Below are positions 1 to 6,074 of a stretch of 6,074 bases of DNA, in pieces. Source of the stretch: Caulobacteraceae bacterium (GTDB lineage Bacteria > Pseudomonadota > Alphaproteobacteria > Caulobacterales > Caulobacteraceae); contig CANKPO010000090.1 of assembly GCA_947484535.1 (NCBI GenBank), positions 1-6,074 of the forward strand, read 5' to 3'. The notes below the pieces were generated by a model that was not told the origin of the DNA, ran no database searches, and was given only the letters and a program-made list of their open reading frames with translations. Every line of letters begins with the position of its first letter. Position 1 is the stretch's first letter. The translations under genes were made by a program, and so were the position numbers.

Positions 1-18
1 AATCTCCGTCCGGTGTCC

Positions 19-102
19 CCCTCACTTGAGCCCTCTCCCCCAAGGGGGCGAGGGCTTGATTGTTCTAAGCCCTCTCCCTGAGGGAGAGGGTTGGGTGAGG
101 GC
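19..102. repeat. Nested inverted repeats (CCCTCTCCC-type intergenic element)
   Basis: Three pairings are visible. An inner left hairpin pairs 29-41 with 44-56 and has one mismatch (T36/C49). An inner right hairpin is a perfect 21-base palindrome at 70-90 centred on base 80. An outer arm CCCTCAC (19-25) is the reverse complement of GTGAGGG (95-101), so the two hairpins could sit on a shared stem as a three-way junction. The 11-mer AGCCCTCTCCC recurs at 29 and 68, so the two hairpins look like diverged copies of one unit. Similar GC-rich palindromes with this core are scattered between genes in many proteobacteria, where they usually act as mRNA 3' ends or as REP-like elements. The element sits just beyond the helicase stop codon. 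I cannot count genomic copies from one window. Confidence 0.7.
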
Positions 103-119
103 CTTTTCTATTCTTTTTT
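68..119 (+). terminator. Possible rho-independent terminator for a + strand gene left of the window
   Basis: On the + strand the perfect hairpin at 70-90, or the alternative pairing GCCCTC (69-74) with GAGGGC (97-102), is followed by a T-rich run at 104-119 that overlaps the last codons of the helicase gene. This would suit a gene entering from the left and converging on the helicase. On the - strand the same hairpin follows the helicase stop but has no downstream U-tract, so it is a weaker terminator in that direction, though it could still stabilise the mRNA 3' end. No such + strand gene is visible in the window, so this is a structural call only. Confidence 0.4.
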
Positions 120-2930
120 CACATCACCCAAGAACGCCGTTATCGCCTCTAAGGCCTCGACCAGACCCACCCTCTGGATGGTCACCCCTTCAGGCAGGCT
201 GGAAAACAGTCTCGTAGGGGCAGCGGGGTCGAGCATGACAAAGACGCCCTTGTCATCGGCGCGCCGGATCAGGCGGCCAAAGGCCTGAGCAATCCGCGCG
301 CGCGCGACGCTGTCGTCATAGCCTCGCCCGCCAAACCGCTCGCGCCGCGCCTTGTGCAACATGTCCGGACGTGGCCAAGGCACCCGGTCAAAGGCTAGAA
401 GCCGTAAGGACCGGCCCGGTACATCCATGCCATCGCGCACGGCATCAGTGCCCAGCAGGCACGAATTTTCTTCGGCCCGGAAGATGTCCACCAAGGCGCC
501 AACCTCGAGCCCATCGACATGCTGGGCATAGAGGGCCAGACCCTTGTCGGCCAAGGGGGCGGCGATCTGGTCATGGACGGTGCGCAGCCGCCGGATCGCG
601 GTGAACAGGCCCACCCCGCCGCCGCCCGCCGCTAAGAACAGCTCACGCATGGCCGCTGCGATCTGGCGCGGATCATCTCTGGCCACATCGGTGATGACAA
701 AGATGCGGGCATTGTTCTCATAGTCGAAGGGCGAGGCCAGCTTCAGGGTCTTGGGCCGCTCGGGCAGGCGAGCAGCCCCTGTGCGCATCTCCGCCAGCGC
801 AAAGGGATCGCTCAGGGCCGGATCGGCCAAGGTCGCGCTGGTCACCAAGACGCCATGGGCCGGGGCCAGAACCGCCGCGCGCAGAGGCTCAGTCGGATCG
901 ACCCAGTGACGGCGATAGGCCCCGTCCACGACCCGGCCATAGAGAAAGGTAGCCTCGAACCAGTCGACAAAATCAGGATCGTCCTCGGCCTGTTCTTCCA
1001 AGGCCTTGAGCATGGTGCGCCAAGCCGGAAGAGCCATGCGCGCGCGCCGGTCGATGCCGCGCAAGGCCCCCTCAATGCGGGCTCGGTCGCCGGTAGGCAG
1101 CTCATCCGCCTCGGAATCCAAGAGGTCTTCCAAGTGCCGGGCAAAGGCCACCAAAGGGGCCTCGATGGCGGCCAGCGCGCGGGCAGCGTCGCGGGCGGCG
1201 ATCCGCACCGGCTCGACTGTGGGACGGGCGGCACATTCCTGTCCGACCTCTGATGGGGTCGCTCTGGCGCGCAACTGTTCCAGCACCCGCGCGATGAAGG
1301 TCTCGATGGGACCATTGGGCTGAGCGGGCTGATCGCGGCCATCATAGTCTGGGGCTGGGGCCACCCGTCCGGACCAGCCTTCGCTGGGTAGAGCCGTTGC
1401 CGCCTGAACCGCATCGGCCAACGCCTTGGCCGGACCCTCGCGCTCGCCGACCAGATCGCCAAGCCGCTGTTCCAGCCCGCGTCCGCGCCGACCGCGCCCC
1501 TCTGGCCCTCTGATCCAGCGGCGCATCTCAGCGGCCTCAGCCCCGGAAATAGCAGCGGCAAAGGCGCTGTCGGCAGCGTCAAACAGATGGTGGCCCTCGT
1601 CAAAGACAATGCGCTTGAGCGAGGTGGATTCATTGTCGGCCTTCTGGCCCCGCGCGGTGCGCACCCCGTCAAAGGCCGCTTGGGTTAGGACCAGCGCATG
1701 GTTGGCAATGACAATATCGGCGCGCTTTGAGGCCCGGACTGCCTTTTCGATGAAGCAGGCTCGGTAGTGCGAACAGCCCGCATGGACGCACTCGCCGCGC
1801 CGATCCACCAGATTGGCCGCGCTGGCCTGCTGCACCGGGGGCACGGCAAAGAGACCGGGCAACCATGCGGGAAAGTCGCCGCCGGTCATGTCGCCGTCGC
1901 GCGTCGCCCGGATCCAGCGCGAGGTCAGGGCCAGACCGATCAGGTCGCCATTGCCAAGCTGAGCGGCCTGCACCGCATCTTGGTAATTCAAAAGGCACAG
2001 ATAGTTCTCCCGCCCCTTGCGCACCACCGCTTTTCGCGCGCGGACGGCGGGGTCGGGGAAGATGGCGGCACTTTCGCGGGCGATCTGGCGCTGAAGGGCG
2101 CGGGTATAGGTCGAAATCCAAACGGCGGGGCCATTGGCCTCGGCCCAGAGCGAGGCCGGGGCCAGATAGCCGAGGGTCTTGCCAACGCCGGTGCCTGCCT
2201 CAGCCAGCATCATGCGCGGCTCGCCCTCGCGCTCACGCGGCTGAAAGGCAAAGGCGGTCTCGGCGGCAAAGTCGGCTTGGGCGGGGCGCGCCTCGTCCAG
2301 ACCAGACCGGGCCAAGAGCTCGGCCAGGCGCACACGGGCCTCGTCGGGCGAGATCGGACGGGTGCCCGATTCGCCGGGCGGAGCCTGATCTTCCCATTCG
2401 GGAATACGCGACCAGACATCCAGACCCGCCGAGCGTGAGCCCTCGCGCACAGGGCCAGAACGCAGGGCACCAATGACCAGCGCGGCCCAAGCCCATCCAG
2501 CCCGGCCCAAGGTCTCGGCCAGAGCCAAGGCATCCTCACGGGTTGGCCAAGGCCCGCCCGCCAGTTCGGCTAGCAGATCCATTGCGCCCTGATGCAGGGC
2601 CAGAGCTTGGTCTTCCAGCGTGCGCGGCTCGCTGCGCCCCAGCGCCAAGGCCAGACCGGCAGCCGACGGCGCACAGAACCGGGCAGGTCGCACAAAGGCA
2701 TAGAGTTCGAGCACATCAAAATGGTCACGGCTGCGCTGCGGCGGATTGAGCCCCAGTCGCCGTGCCGTCAGGGTGGCATGGGCGATCAGAACCGGACCGC
2801 GCTCGAACAGGGTCTTGGCCGGGGCCGGACCGATCCGCTTGACCTGATCGCCTTCGCACAGGGCCGCGCGCCGTCCAGGATGGACGACGAGGGCGGGGGG
2901 CAGGGTGGGGATCGGCAAGGCTTCGGTCAC
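108..2930 (-). CDS. dinG: DinG/XPD-family iron-sulphur ATP-dependent DNA helicase
   Basis: This is a superfamily 2 helicase of 940 residues, expected to unwind DNA 5' to 3' in the cytoplasm during repair or replication-conflict resolution. Motifs in order: Q-like RPAQ at 215-218; Walker A GTGVGKT at 246-252; motif Ia near 273-280; Walker B DEGH at 444-447; TSATL at 697-701; GTD then DGMDVPG at 827-839; and the arginine-finger motif QAFGRLIRR at 882-890. Four cysteines, C312, C381, C386 and C392, lie between Walker A and B. Their 5- and 6-residue spacings in the last three match the 4Fe-4S ligands of E. coli DinG. The region 455-690 would form the arch domain and has a basic Gly/Arg stretch near 474-486. 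E. coli DinG has about 716 residues; the surplus is an N-terminal domain (1-195) that looks like a degenerate DEDD exonuclease. The start is GTG: an in-frame TAA lies three codons upstream, and a G-rich AGGG precedes it. The stop is TAG. It follows the gamma-glutamyltransferase gene on the same strand after 51 bases. The family call is firm; orthology to E. coli dinG rather than another DinG-like paralogue is less certain. Confidence 0.93.
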   Translation of the reverse strand: MTEALPIPTLPPALVVHPGRRAALCEGDQVKRIGPAPAKTLFERGPVLIAHATLTARRLGLNPPQRSRDHFDVLELYAFVRPARFCAPSAAGLALALGRSEPRTLEDQALALHQGAMDLLAELAGGPWPTREDALALAETLGRAGWAWAALVIGALRSGPVREGSRSAGLDVWSRIPEWEDQAPPGESGTRPISPDEARVRLAELLARSGLDEARPAQADFAAETAFAFQPREREGEPRMMLAEAGTGVGKTLGYLAPASLWAEANGPAVWISTYTRALQRQIARESAAIFPDPAVRARKAVVRKGRENYLCLLNYQDAVQAAQLGNGDLIGLALTSRWIRATRDGDMTGGDFPAWLPGLFAVPPVQQASAANLVDRRGECVHAGCSHYRACFIEKAVRASKRADIVIANHALVLTQAAFDGVRTARGQKADNESTSLKRIVFDEGHHLFDAADSAFAAAISGAEAAEMRRWIRGPEGRGRRGRGLEQRLGDLVGEREGPAKALADAVQAATALPSEGWSGRVAPAPDYDGRDQPAQPNGPIETFIARVLEQLRARATPSEVGQECAARPTVEPVRIAARDAARALAAIEAPLVAFARHLEDLLDSEADELPTGDRARIEGALRGIDRRARMALPAWRTMLKALEEQAEDDPDFVDWFEATFLYGRVVDGAYRRHWVDPTEPLRAAVLAPAHGVLVTSATLADPALSDPFALAEMRTGAARLPERPKTLKLASPFDYENNARIFVITDVARDDPRQIAAAMRELFLAAGGGGVGLFTAIRRLRTVHDQIAAPLADKGLALYAQHVDGLEVGALVDIFRAEENSCLLGTDAVRDGMDVPGRSLRLLAFDRVPWPRPDMLHKARRERFGGRGYDDSVARARIAQAFGRLIRRADDKGVFVMLDPAAPTRLFSSLPEGVTIQRVGLVEALEAITAFLGDVKKE

Positions 2931-2981
2931 CCGCCCTGCTTAACGGTGCCGCGAGCGAAACGGAACAGGAACCTGCGACCT

Positions 2982-4703
2982 TTAGGGAACAACCACCGAC
3001 ACGCCGCGCCCGCGAGGGTCCGAGGCGGCGACCGGCTGGCCATCGGTGATCTGGATCGCCTCTATGTCACCGCCCCATCCGGCATTGTCGACATGATAAC
3101 CGCGCGCCTCCAAGGCCTTGACCACGGGCTCAGCAATCGGGGCGAAACGCTCGGCAATGATCAGGTTTTCCGGCAGCAGCTGGTGGTGAACGCGCTGGGC
3201 ATCGACGGCGGCCTGAAGCGGCATCTTGAAATCATAGACATTGGTCATGACCTGAAAGACCCAGGTGAATATGCGCGATCCGCCAGGCGTGCCGATGACC
3301 ATCGCCACCTTACCGTCCTTTAGGAGGATGGTCGGGGTCATGGAGGACAGCGGGGTCTTGAGCGGGGCTATCGCATTGGCCGTACCGCCCACCACGCCAT
3401 AGAGATTGGGCACCCCAGCCTTGGCTGAGAAATCATCCATCTCGTCATTCAACAAGAAGCCCGCACCCTCGACGACCACGCCGGAGCCGAAGCTGCCATT
3501 GAGCGTATAGGTGTTGGACACCGCATTGCCCCAGCGATCAACGACCGAGAAGTGGGTGGTTTCCAGCTTCTCCAGACCCGGATTAATCTTGCGGGTCTCC
3601 GAGGGGGTCAGGGCCTTCACCTCGCCCGCACGGGCCGCAAGATAGGCCGGGTCGATCAGGGCCTGAACCGGGACCTTCACAAAGTCGGGGTCGCCCAGAT
3701 ATTCGGCCCGGTCGGCATAGACCCGCTTTTCGATCTCGGCCAGCAGGTGGATATATTGCGGGCTATTATGGGCGACGCCCTCAAAGGCTGGGGCCAAAAT
3801 AGATTTCATCTTCAAGAGCTGGATCAGGGCAATGCCGCCAGAGCTGGGCGGCGGGGCGGTGATCACATCATAGCCATTCCAAGAGGCCCGCACCGGCTCG
3901 CGCCACACGGCCCTATAGCTGGCCAGATCGGCCTTGGTGATGATCCCCTTGACCGGCCCGCGGCCCATCTGGGCGACGATCAGATCGGCGGTGCGGCCCT
4001 CATAAAAGCCCTTGTCACCTTGGGCCGCGATGCGTTGCAAGGTGGCGGCTAGGTGCGGCTGCTTGAAGGTCGCCCCTGCATTCATGCCCGCATAGTAGGT
4101 GGCAAAATTGGTCTTTCCGGCATAGCTGGCCATTTCGGCGTCGCGGTTCTGTTGCAGGCGTTCGGGAACCACAAACCCGTCGCGGGCCAAGGCTATGGCC
4201 GGGGCGACGACATCTTTCCACGGCAAGCGGCCAAAGCGGGCATGGACCGCTGCCATGCCGCGCACCGTGCCCGGAATACCCGCCGACAGATTGCCGATCA
4301 GGCTAAGGTCTGGAACCACATTGCCCTTTTCGTCCAGATACATATCGGCCGAGGCCTTGGCCGGCGCGCGCTCGCGATAGTCGAGAAAATAGGGCTTGCC
4401 GTCCATCCAGACGGTCATGAACCCGCCGCCGCCGAGGTTACCGGCCTCGGGCAAGGTCACGGCCAGCGCAAAGGCGGTCGCCACCGCCGCATCGACCGCA
4501 TTGCCACCCTTTTGCAAGATCGCCTTGGCCACCACCGCGCTATAGGCGTCCGAGGTCGCGACCGCTCCAGCCTTGAACTGGGCCTGCGCAACCGGCTGCG
4601 CCTTGGGGGCCTCCCGTGCCAGCACCGGCAAGGGCGCGAAGGCCAGCGAGACACTGAGGACGAGGGCGGAGAACTGTTGCAAGGGGGTAAACGCGCGCAT
4701 CAT
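2982..4703 (-). CDS. ggt: Gamma-glutamyltransferase (glutathione hydrolase), periplasmic, self-processing
   Basis: This N-terminal nucleophile hydrolase cleaves the gamma-glutamyl bond of glutathione and its conjugates, or transfers the glutamyl group to amino acids. From the ATG at 4703 it has 573 residues. Residues 1-29 form a signal peptide ending PVLA, so the product is exported. Family blocks include GGNAVDAA (66-73), PEAGNLGGGGF (85-95) and the substrate-binding R110 in DYRERAP. Autocleavage before T382 in TTHFSVVD would free a 192-residue small subunit with T382 as nucleophile. By alignment from memory, T400, N402, E421, D424, S453/S454 and G474/G475 match E. coli T409, N411, Q430, D433, S462/S463 and G483/G484. 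The lid loop (about 428-440) and the aspartate D424 are kept, which favours true glutathione hydrolase over a cephalosporin-acylase relative. The start is ambiguous: TTG (4706), ATG (4703) and ATG (4700) are consecutive behind a weak GGA. The stop is TAA. It is probably first in a transcript with the helicase and divergent from a glutathione S-transferase. Confidence 0.95.
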   Translation of the reverse strand: MMRAFTPLQQFSALVLSVSLAFAPLPVLAREAPKAQPVAQAQFKAGAVATSDAYSAVVAKAILQKGGNAVDAAVATAFALAVTLPEAGNLGGGGFMTVWMDGKPYFLDYRERAPAKASADMYLDEKGNVVPDLSLIGNLSAGIPGTVRGMAAVHARFGRLPWKDVVAPAIALARDGFVVPERLQQNRDAEMASYAGKTNFATYYAGMNAGATFKQPHLAATLQRIAAQGDKGFYEGRTADLIVAQMGRGPVKGIITKADLASYRAVWREPVRASWNGYDVITAPPPSSGGIALIQLLKMKSILAPAFEGVAHNSPQYIHLLAEIEKRVYADRAEYLGDPDFVKVPVQALIDPAYLAARAGEVKALTPSETRKINPGLEKLETTHFSVVDRWGNAVSNTYTLNGSFGSGVVVEGAGFLLNDEMDDFSAKAGVPNLYGVVGGTANAIAPLKTPLSSMTPTILLKDGKVAMVIGTPGGSRIFTWVFQVMTNVYDFKMPLQAAVDAQRVHHQLLPENLIIAERFAPIAEPVVKALEARGYHVDNAGWGGDIEAIQITDGQPVAASDPRGRGVSVVVP

Positions 4704-4759
4704 CAATATCCAAGGGTGATCATTTTCGCGACCCTAGCCTGCGAGCCCCCTCAAGGTCA

Positions 4760-4770
4760 CGATCTGATCG
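4760..4770. promoter_or_regulatory. Small palindrome, possible operator
   Basis: CGATCTGATCG is a perfect 11-base palindrome around a single central base. It lies between the two divergent genes, 57 bases upstream of the ggt start and 122 bases upstream of the GST start. The position suits a regulator acting on both promoters, but the arms are only five bases and GATC-rich, so chance is a real alternative. No regulator gene is present in the window. Confidence 0.2.
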
Positions 4771-4878
4771 GTGCGCCATGCCATTTGAGTCTAGCCTTTG
4801 TGGGAAAAGCAGTATGGTGAGGGCAATCGGGCGGCGATGGCTGCACCGAAGGCCTGATAAACAGGCTCCGATTGGACT

Positions 4879-4883
4879 GGGGA
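4879..4883 (+). promoter_or_regulatory. Ribosome binding site that decides the GST start
   Basis: GGGGA sits 8 bases before the ATG at 4892. This ATG begins exactly where the thioredoxin-fold strand of a GST should begin (ITLYHC). It therefore supports 4892 over the longer in-frame starts at 4778 and 4814. Confidence 0.55.
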
Positions 4884-4891
4884 AACGCTGG

Positions 4892-5545
4892 ATGATCACC
4901 CTCTATCACTGCGCCGACGCCCGCTCGTTCCGCCCGCTTTGGGCGTTGGAGGAGCTGGGGTTGGACTATGAACTGAAGATGCTGCCCTTCCCGCCGCGCA
5001 TGCATGATCGCGGCTATCTACAGATCAATCCACTCGGCACCATCCCGGCCTTTTTCGATGGCGAGATGCGAATGACCGAGTCCGCCGCCATCTGCGAATA
5101 TCTGGCCGCCAAGTTTGGGGCCGGGACCCTCGGCGTGAGCGTGGATGAGCCCGGCTACGGTGCCTATCTCAACGCCCTGCACTATGGCGAGGCAACCTTA
5201 ACCTTCCCCCAGACCCTGGTCCTGCGCTACACGCGGCTCGAACCCAAGGAACGGCGCAATCCGCAGGTGGCCGAAGACTATGCCAAATGGTTTTTGGCCA
5301 GATTGCGCGGCCTAGAGGCCATCGTCTCAACGCAAGAGTTTGTCGCGGCGGGCCGGTTCACCGCCGCCGATATCAGCGTCTCCTACGCCCTGCTGCTGGC
5401 TGAAACCTTGAAGCTCGATGAACAGTTCCCGCCTGCCGTGGCCGCCTATTGGGCCCGGATGCAGGCGCGCGACGGCTTTAAACGCGCCAAGCTTGCCCAA
5501 TCCACCGCTGCCAAAGACCAACAGGTCAACCCGTCCTGGAGCTAA
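4892..5545 (+). CDS. Glutathione S-transferase family protein
   Basis: A 217-residue cytosolic GST of normal family length, expected to bind glutathione and conjugate it to electrophiles or reduce small substrates. The N-terminal thioredoxin-like domain spans about 1-75. It opens with ITLYHC, then S12-F13-R14 followed by a helix with LEELGLDYEL, the usual layout of bacterial GSTs in which an N-terminal serine or cysteine activates glutathione. Both C7 and S12 are possible catalytic residues. The NPLGTIPAF block (46-54) holds the cis-proline P52, and TES (62-64) is the glutathione gamma-glutamyl binding motif. The helical C-terminal domain (about 85-205) contains FTAAD (156-160), the N-capping box that GSTs need for folding. 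The start at 4892 was chosen over 4778 because the fold begins there and a good ribosome site precedes it. It is the first gene of a + strand pair, and its stop is five bases from the next start. The subclass and substrate cannot be read from the sequence. Confidence 0.92.
   Translation: MITLYHCADARSFRPLWALEELGLDYELKMLPFPPRMHDRGYLQINPLGTIPAFFDGEMRMTESAAICEYLAAKFGAGTLGVSVDEPGYGAYLNALHYGEATLTFPQTLVLRYTRLEPKERRNPQVAEDYAKWFLARLRGLEAIVSTQEFVAAGRFTAADISVSYALLLAETLKLDEQFPPAVAAYWARMQARDGFKRAKLAQSTAAKDQQVNPSWS
5538..5541 (+). promoter_or_regulatory. Ribosome binding site of the alpha/beta hydrolase, inside the GST 3' end
   Basis: GGAG lies in the last sense codons of the GST gene, 9 bases before the ATG at 5551. 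A ribosome finishing the GST would cover this site, so the two proteins are probably translationally coupled. Confidence 0.5.
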
Positions 5546-5550
5546 GACCC

Positions 5551-6074
5551 ATGCCCACCTTTGAAACCCACTCCGTCGGCACACGCCGTATCCGTATCGC
5601 CACCGAAGGCGAGGGCCCGCTGGTCCTGATGGTCCACGGCTTTCCCGAAAGCTGGTTTTCTTGGCGCCATCAGATGGAGCCGATCGCCAAGGCCGGGTTC
5701 CGCGCCGTAGCCATGGATGTGCGCGGCTATGGCGGCTCTTCCAAGCCCCACGCCATCGCCGCCTATGATATGGAATCGCTGGTCGGCGACATTGCTGGCC
5801 TGATCGAGGTGCTCAGCCCCGGCGAGAGGGCCGTGCTGATCGGCCATGATTGGGGGGCGCCGCAGGTCTGGAACAGCGCCCTGATCCGCCCCGACCGGGT
5901 GCGGGCCGTTTGCGGCCTATCGGTGCCCTATCTGGGTGTGCCAAAGGCCTCGTTCAGCGTCATGATCGATCAGGTCTTCACCTCGCGCGGCAAGTTCTTC
6001 TACCAGCACTATTTCCAAAAATCGCCGCAGGCCGAGGATGATCTCGAAGGCGATATCCGCGATTTCCTGCGCAA
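5551..6074 (+). CDS. Alpha/beta hydrolase, epoxide hydrolase type (3' end beyond window)
   Basis: The reading frame is open from the ATG at 5551 to the window edge, giving 174 complete codons of a family that is usually about 300-330 residues. Visible motifs are the oxyanion-hole HGFPES (29-34) followed by WFSWR (35-39), DVRGYGGS (56-63), and the nucleophile elbow GHDWGA (98-103) with D100 as the attacking residue. An aspartate nucleophile followed by tryptophan, with HGFPE and RGYGGS, is the signature of epoxide hydrolases and haloalkane dehalogenases. HGFPESW with W-R and the RGYGGS loop favours epoxide hydrolase, which converts epoxides to vicinal diols with water. The cap domain begins near residue 130 and is cut off. 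The cap tyrosines and the catalytic histidine and second acid lie beyond the edge, so full activity cannot be confirmed. It probably forms an operon with the GST, five bases upstream. Confidence 0.9.
   Translation, partial: MPTFETHSVGTRRIRIATEGEGPLVLMVHGFPESWFSWRHQMEPIAKAGFRAVAMDVRGYGGSSKPHAIAAYDMESLVGDIAGLIEVLSPGERAVLIGHDWGAPQVWNSALIRPDRVRAVCGLSVPYLGVPKASFSVMIDQVFTSRGKFFYQHYFQKSPQAEDDLEGDIRDFLR

Larger units (their letters stand above)
4704..4891. promoter_or_regulatory. Divergent intergenic region between ggt and the glutathione S-transferase gene
   Basis: Two genes face away from each other across about 188 bases, so promoters for both directions should lie here. No match to the -35/-10 consensus is convincing. 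On the - strand GTGACC (complement of 4753-4758), a 17-base spacer and CTAGGG is a poor candidate. On the + strand TTGAGT (4785-4790) has no good -10 box at normal spacing. The GST frame stays open upstream to an ATG at 4778, but that extension is low-complexity Arg/Gly-rich residues unlike any GST and is best read as untranslated leader. I see no other gene here. Confidence 0.5.

Noticed and set aside
26..288. Two short + strand open frames at the left edge.
   Set aside because: They run through the inverted repeats and the antisense of the helicase 3' end, and the residues simply translate the CCCTCTCCC repeats.
842..2539. Several long open frames in other phases and on the opposite strand across the helicase gene (for example 842-1672 minus and 1767-2438 plus).
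   Set aside because: They are shadows of a GC-rich gene: Arg/Pro/Ala-rich, with no family motifs, and wholly overlapping a 940-residue protein with complete helicase motifs.
2945..2995. Possible alphaproteobacterial LexA box (GTTC-N7-GTTC) upstream of the helicase, because dinG is an SOS gene in E. coli.
   Set aside because: On the - strand GTTC occurs three times here, but the start-to-start spacings are 18 and 6 bases, not the required 11, and the GTTC-N7 position reads GTCG.
4053..4820. A 255-codon + strand open frame opposite the 5' part of ggt and the intergenic region.
   Set aside because: It is antisense to a well-conserved gamma-glutamyltransferase, its residues are rich in Gly/Arg/His without a recognisable domain, and it overlaps the GST leader.
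4778..4891. A 38-residue N-terminal extension of the GST from the ATG at 4778.
   Set aside because: It is Arg-rich with no GST homology, the thioredoxin fold starts exactly at 4892, and a good ribosome site precedes 4892.
1..6074. A previously undescribed system such as a defence island, secondary-metabolite locus or mobile element.
   Set aside because: All four genes belong to well-known families with intact motifs, base composition looks even throughout, and there are no transposase, integrase, toxin-antitoxin or CRISPR signatures.

Overview
The window is GC-rich, densely coding DNA from a bacterium. Its gene content points to an alphaproteobacterium, most plausibly near Caulobacterales. 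The reasons are a long DinG-type helicase with an extra N-terminal domain, a lid-loop-bearing gamma-glutamyltransferase, GTG start use and compact intergenic repeats of the CCCTCTCCC type. This placement is inference; no rRNA or other marker gene is present.

Layout from left to right. Bases 1-107 hold a nested set of inverted repeats and no gene; a T-rich run follows them on the + strand. Bases 108-2930 (- strand) encode a 940-residue DinG/XPD-family iron-sulphur DNA helicase. After a 51-base gap, bases 2982-4703 (- strand) encode a secreted gamma-glutamyltransferase (glutathione hydrolase). Because it lies upstream of the helicase on the same strand with no obvious terminator between them, the two are probably co-transcribed. 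Bases 4704-4891 are a divergent intergenic region that should carry promoters for both directions; it holds a small perfect palindrome. Bases 4892-5545 (+ strand) encode a glutathione S-transferase. Five bases later an epoxide-hydrolase-type alpha/beta hydrolase begins (5551) and runs off the right edge.

Functionally, three of the four genes fit electrophile and glutathione chemistry. The GST would conjugate glutathione to electrophiles in the cytoplasm, the epoxide hydrolase would open epoxides with water, and the gamma-glutamyltransferase would break down glutathione or its conjugates in the periplasm. The helicase belongs to DNA repair or genome maintenance and has no evident mechanistic link to the others.

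I see no mobile element, CRISPR array, tRNA, rRNA or clear sign of horizontal transfer, and no convincing unknown system. The points most worth a second look are the N-terminal domain of the helicase, which looks like a remnant of an exonuclease fold, and the nested repeat at the left edge.
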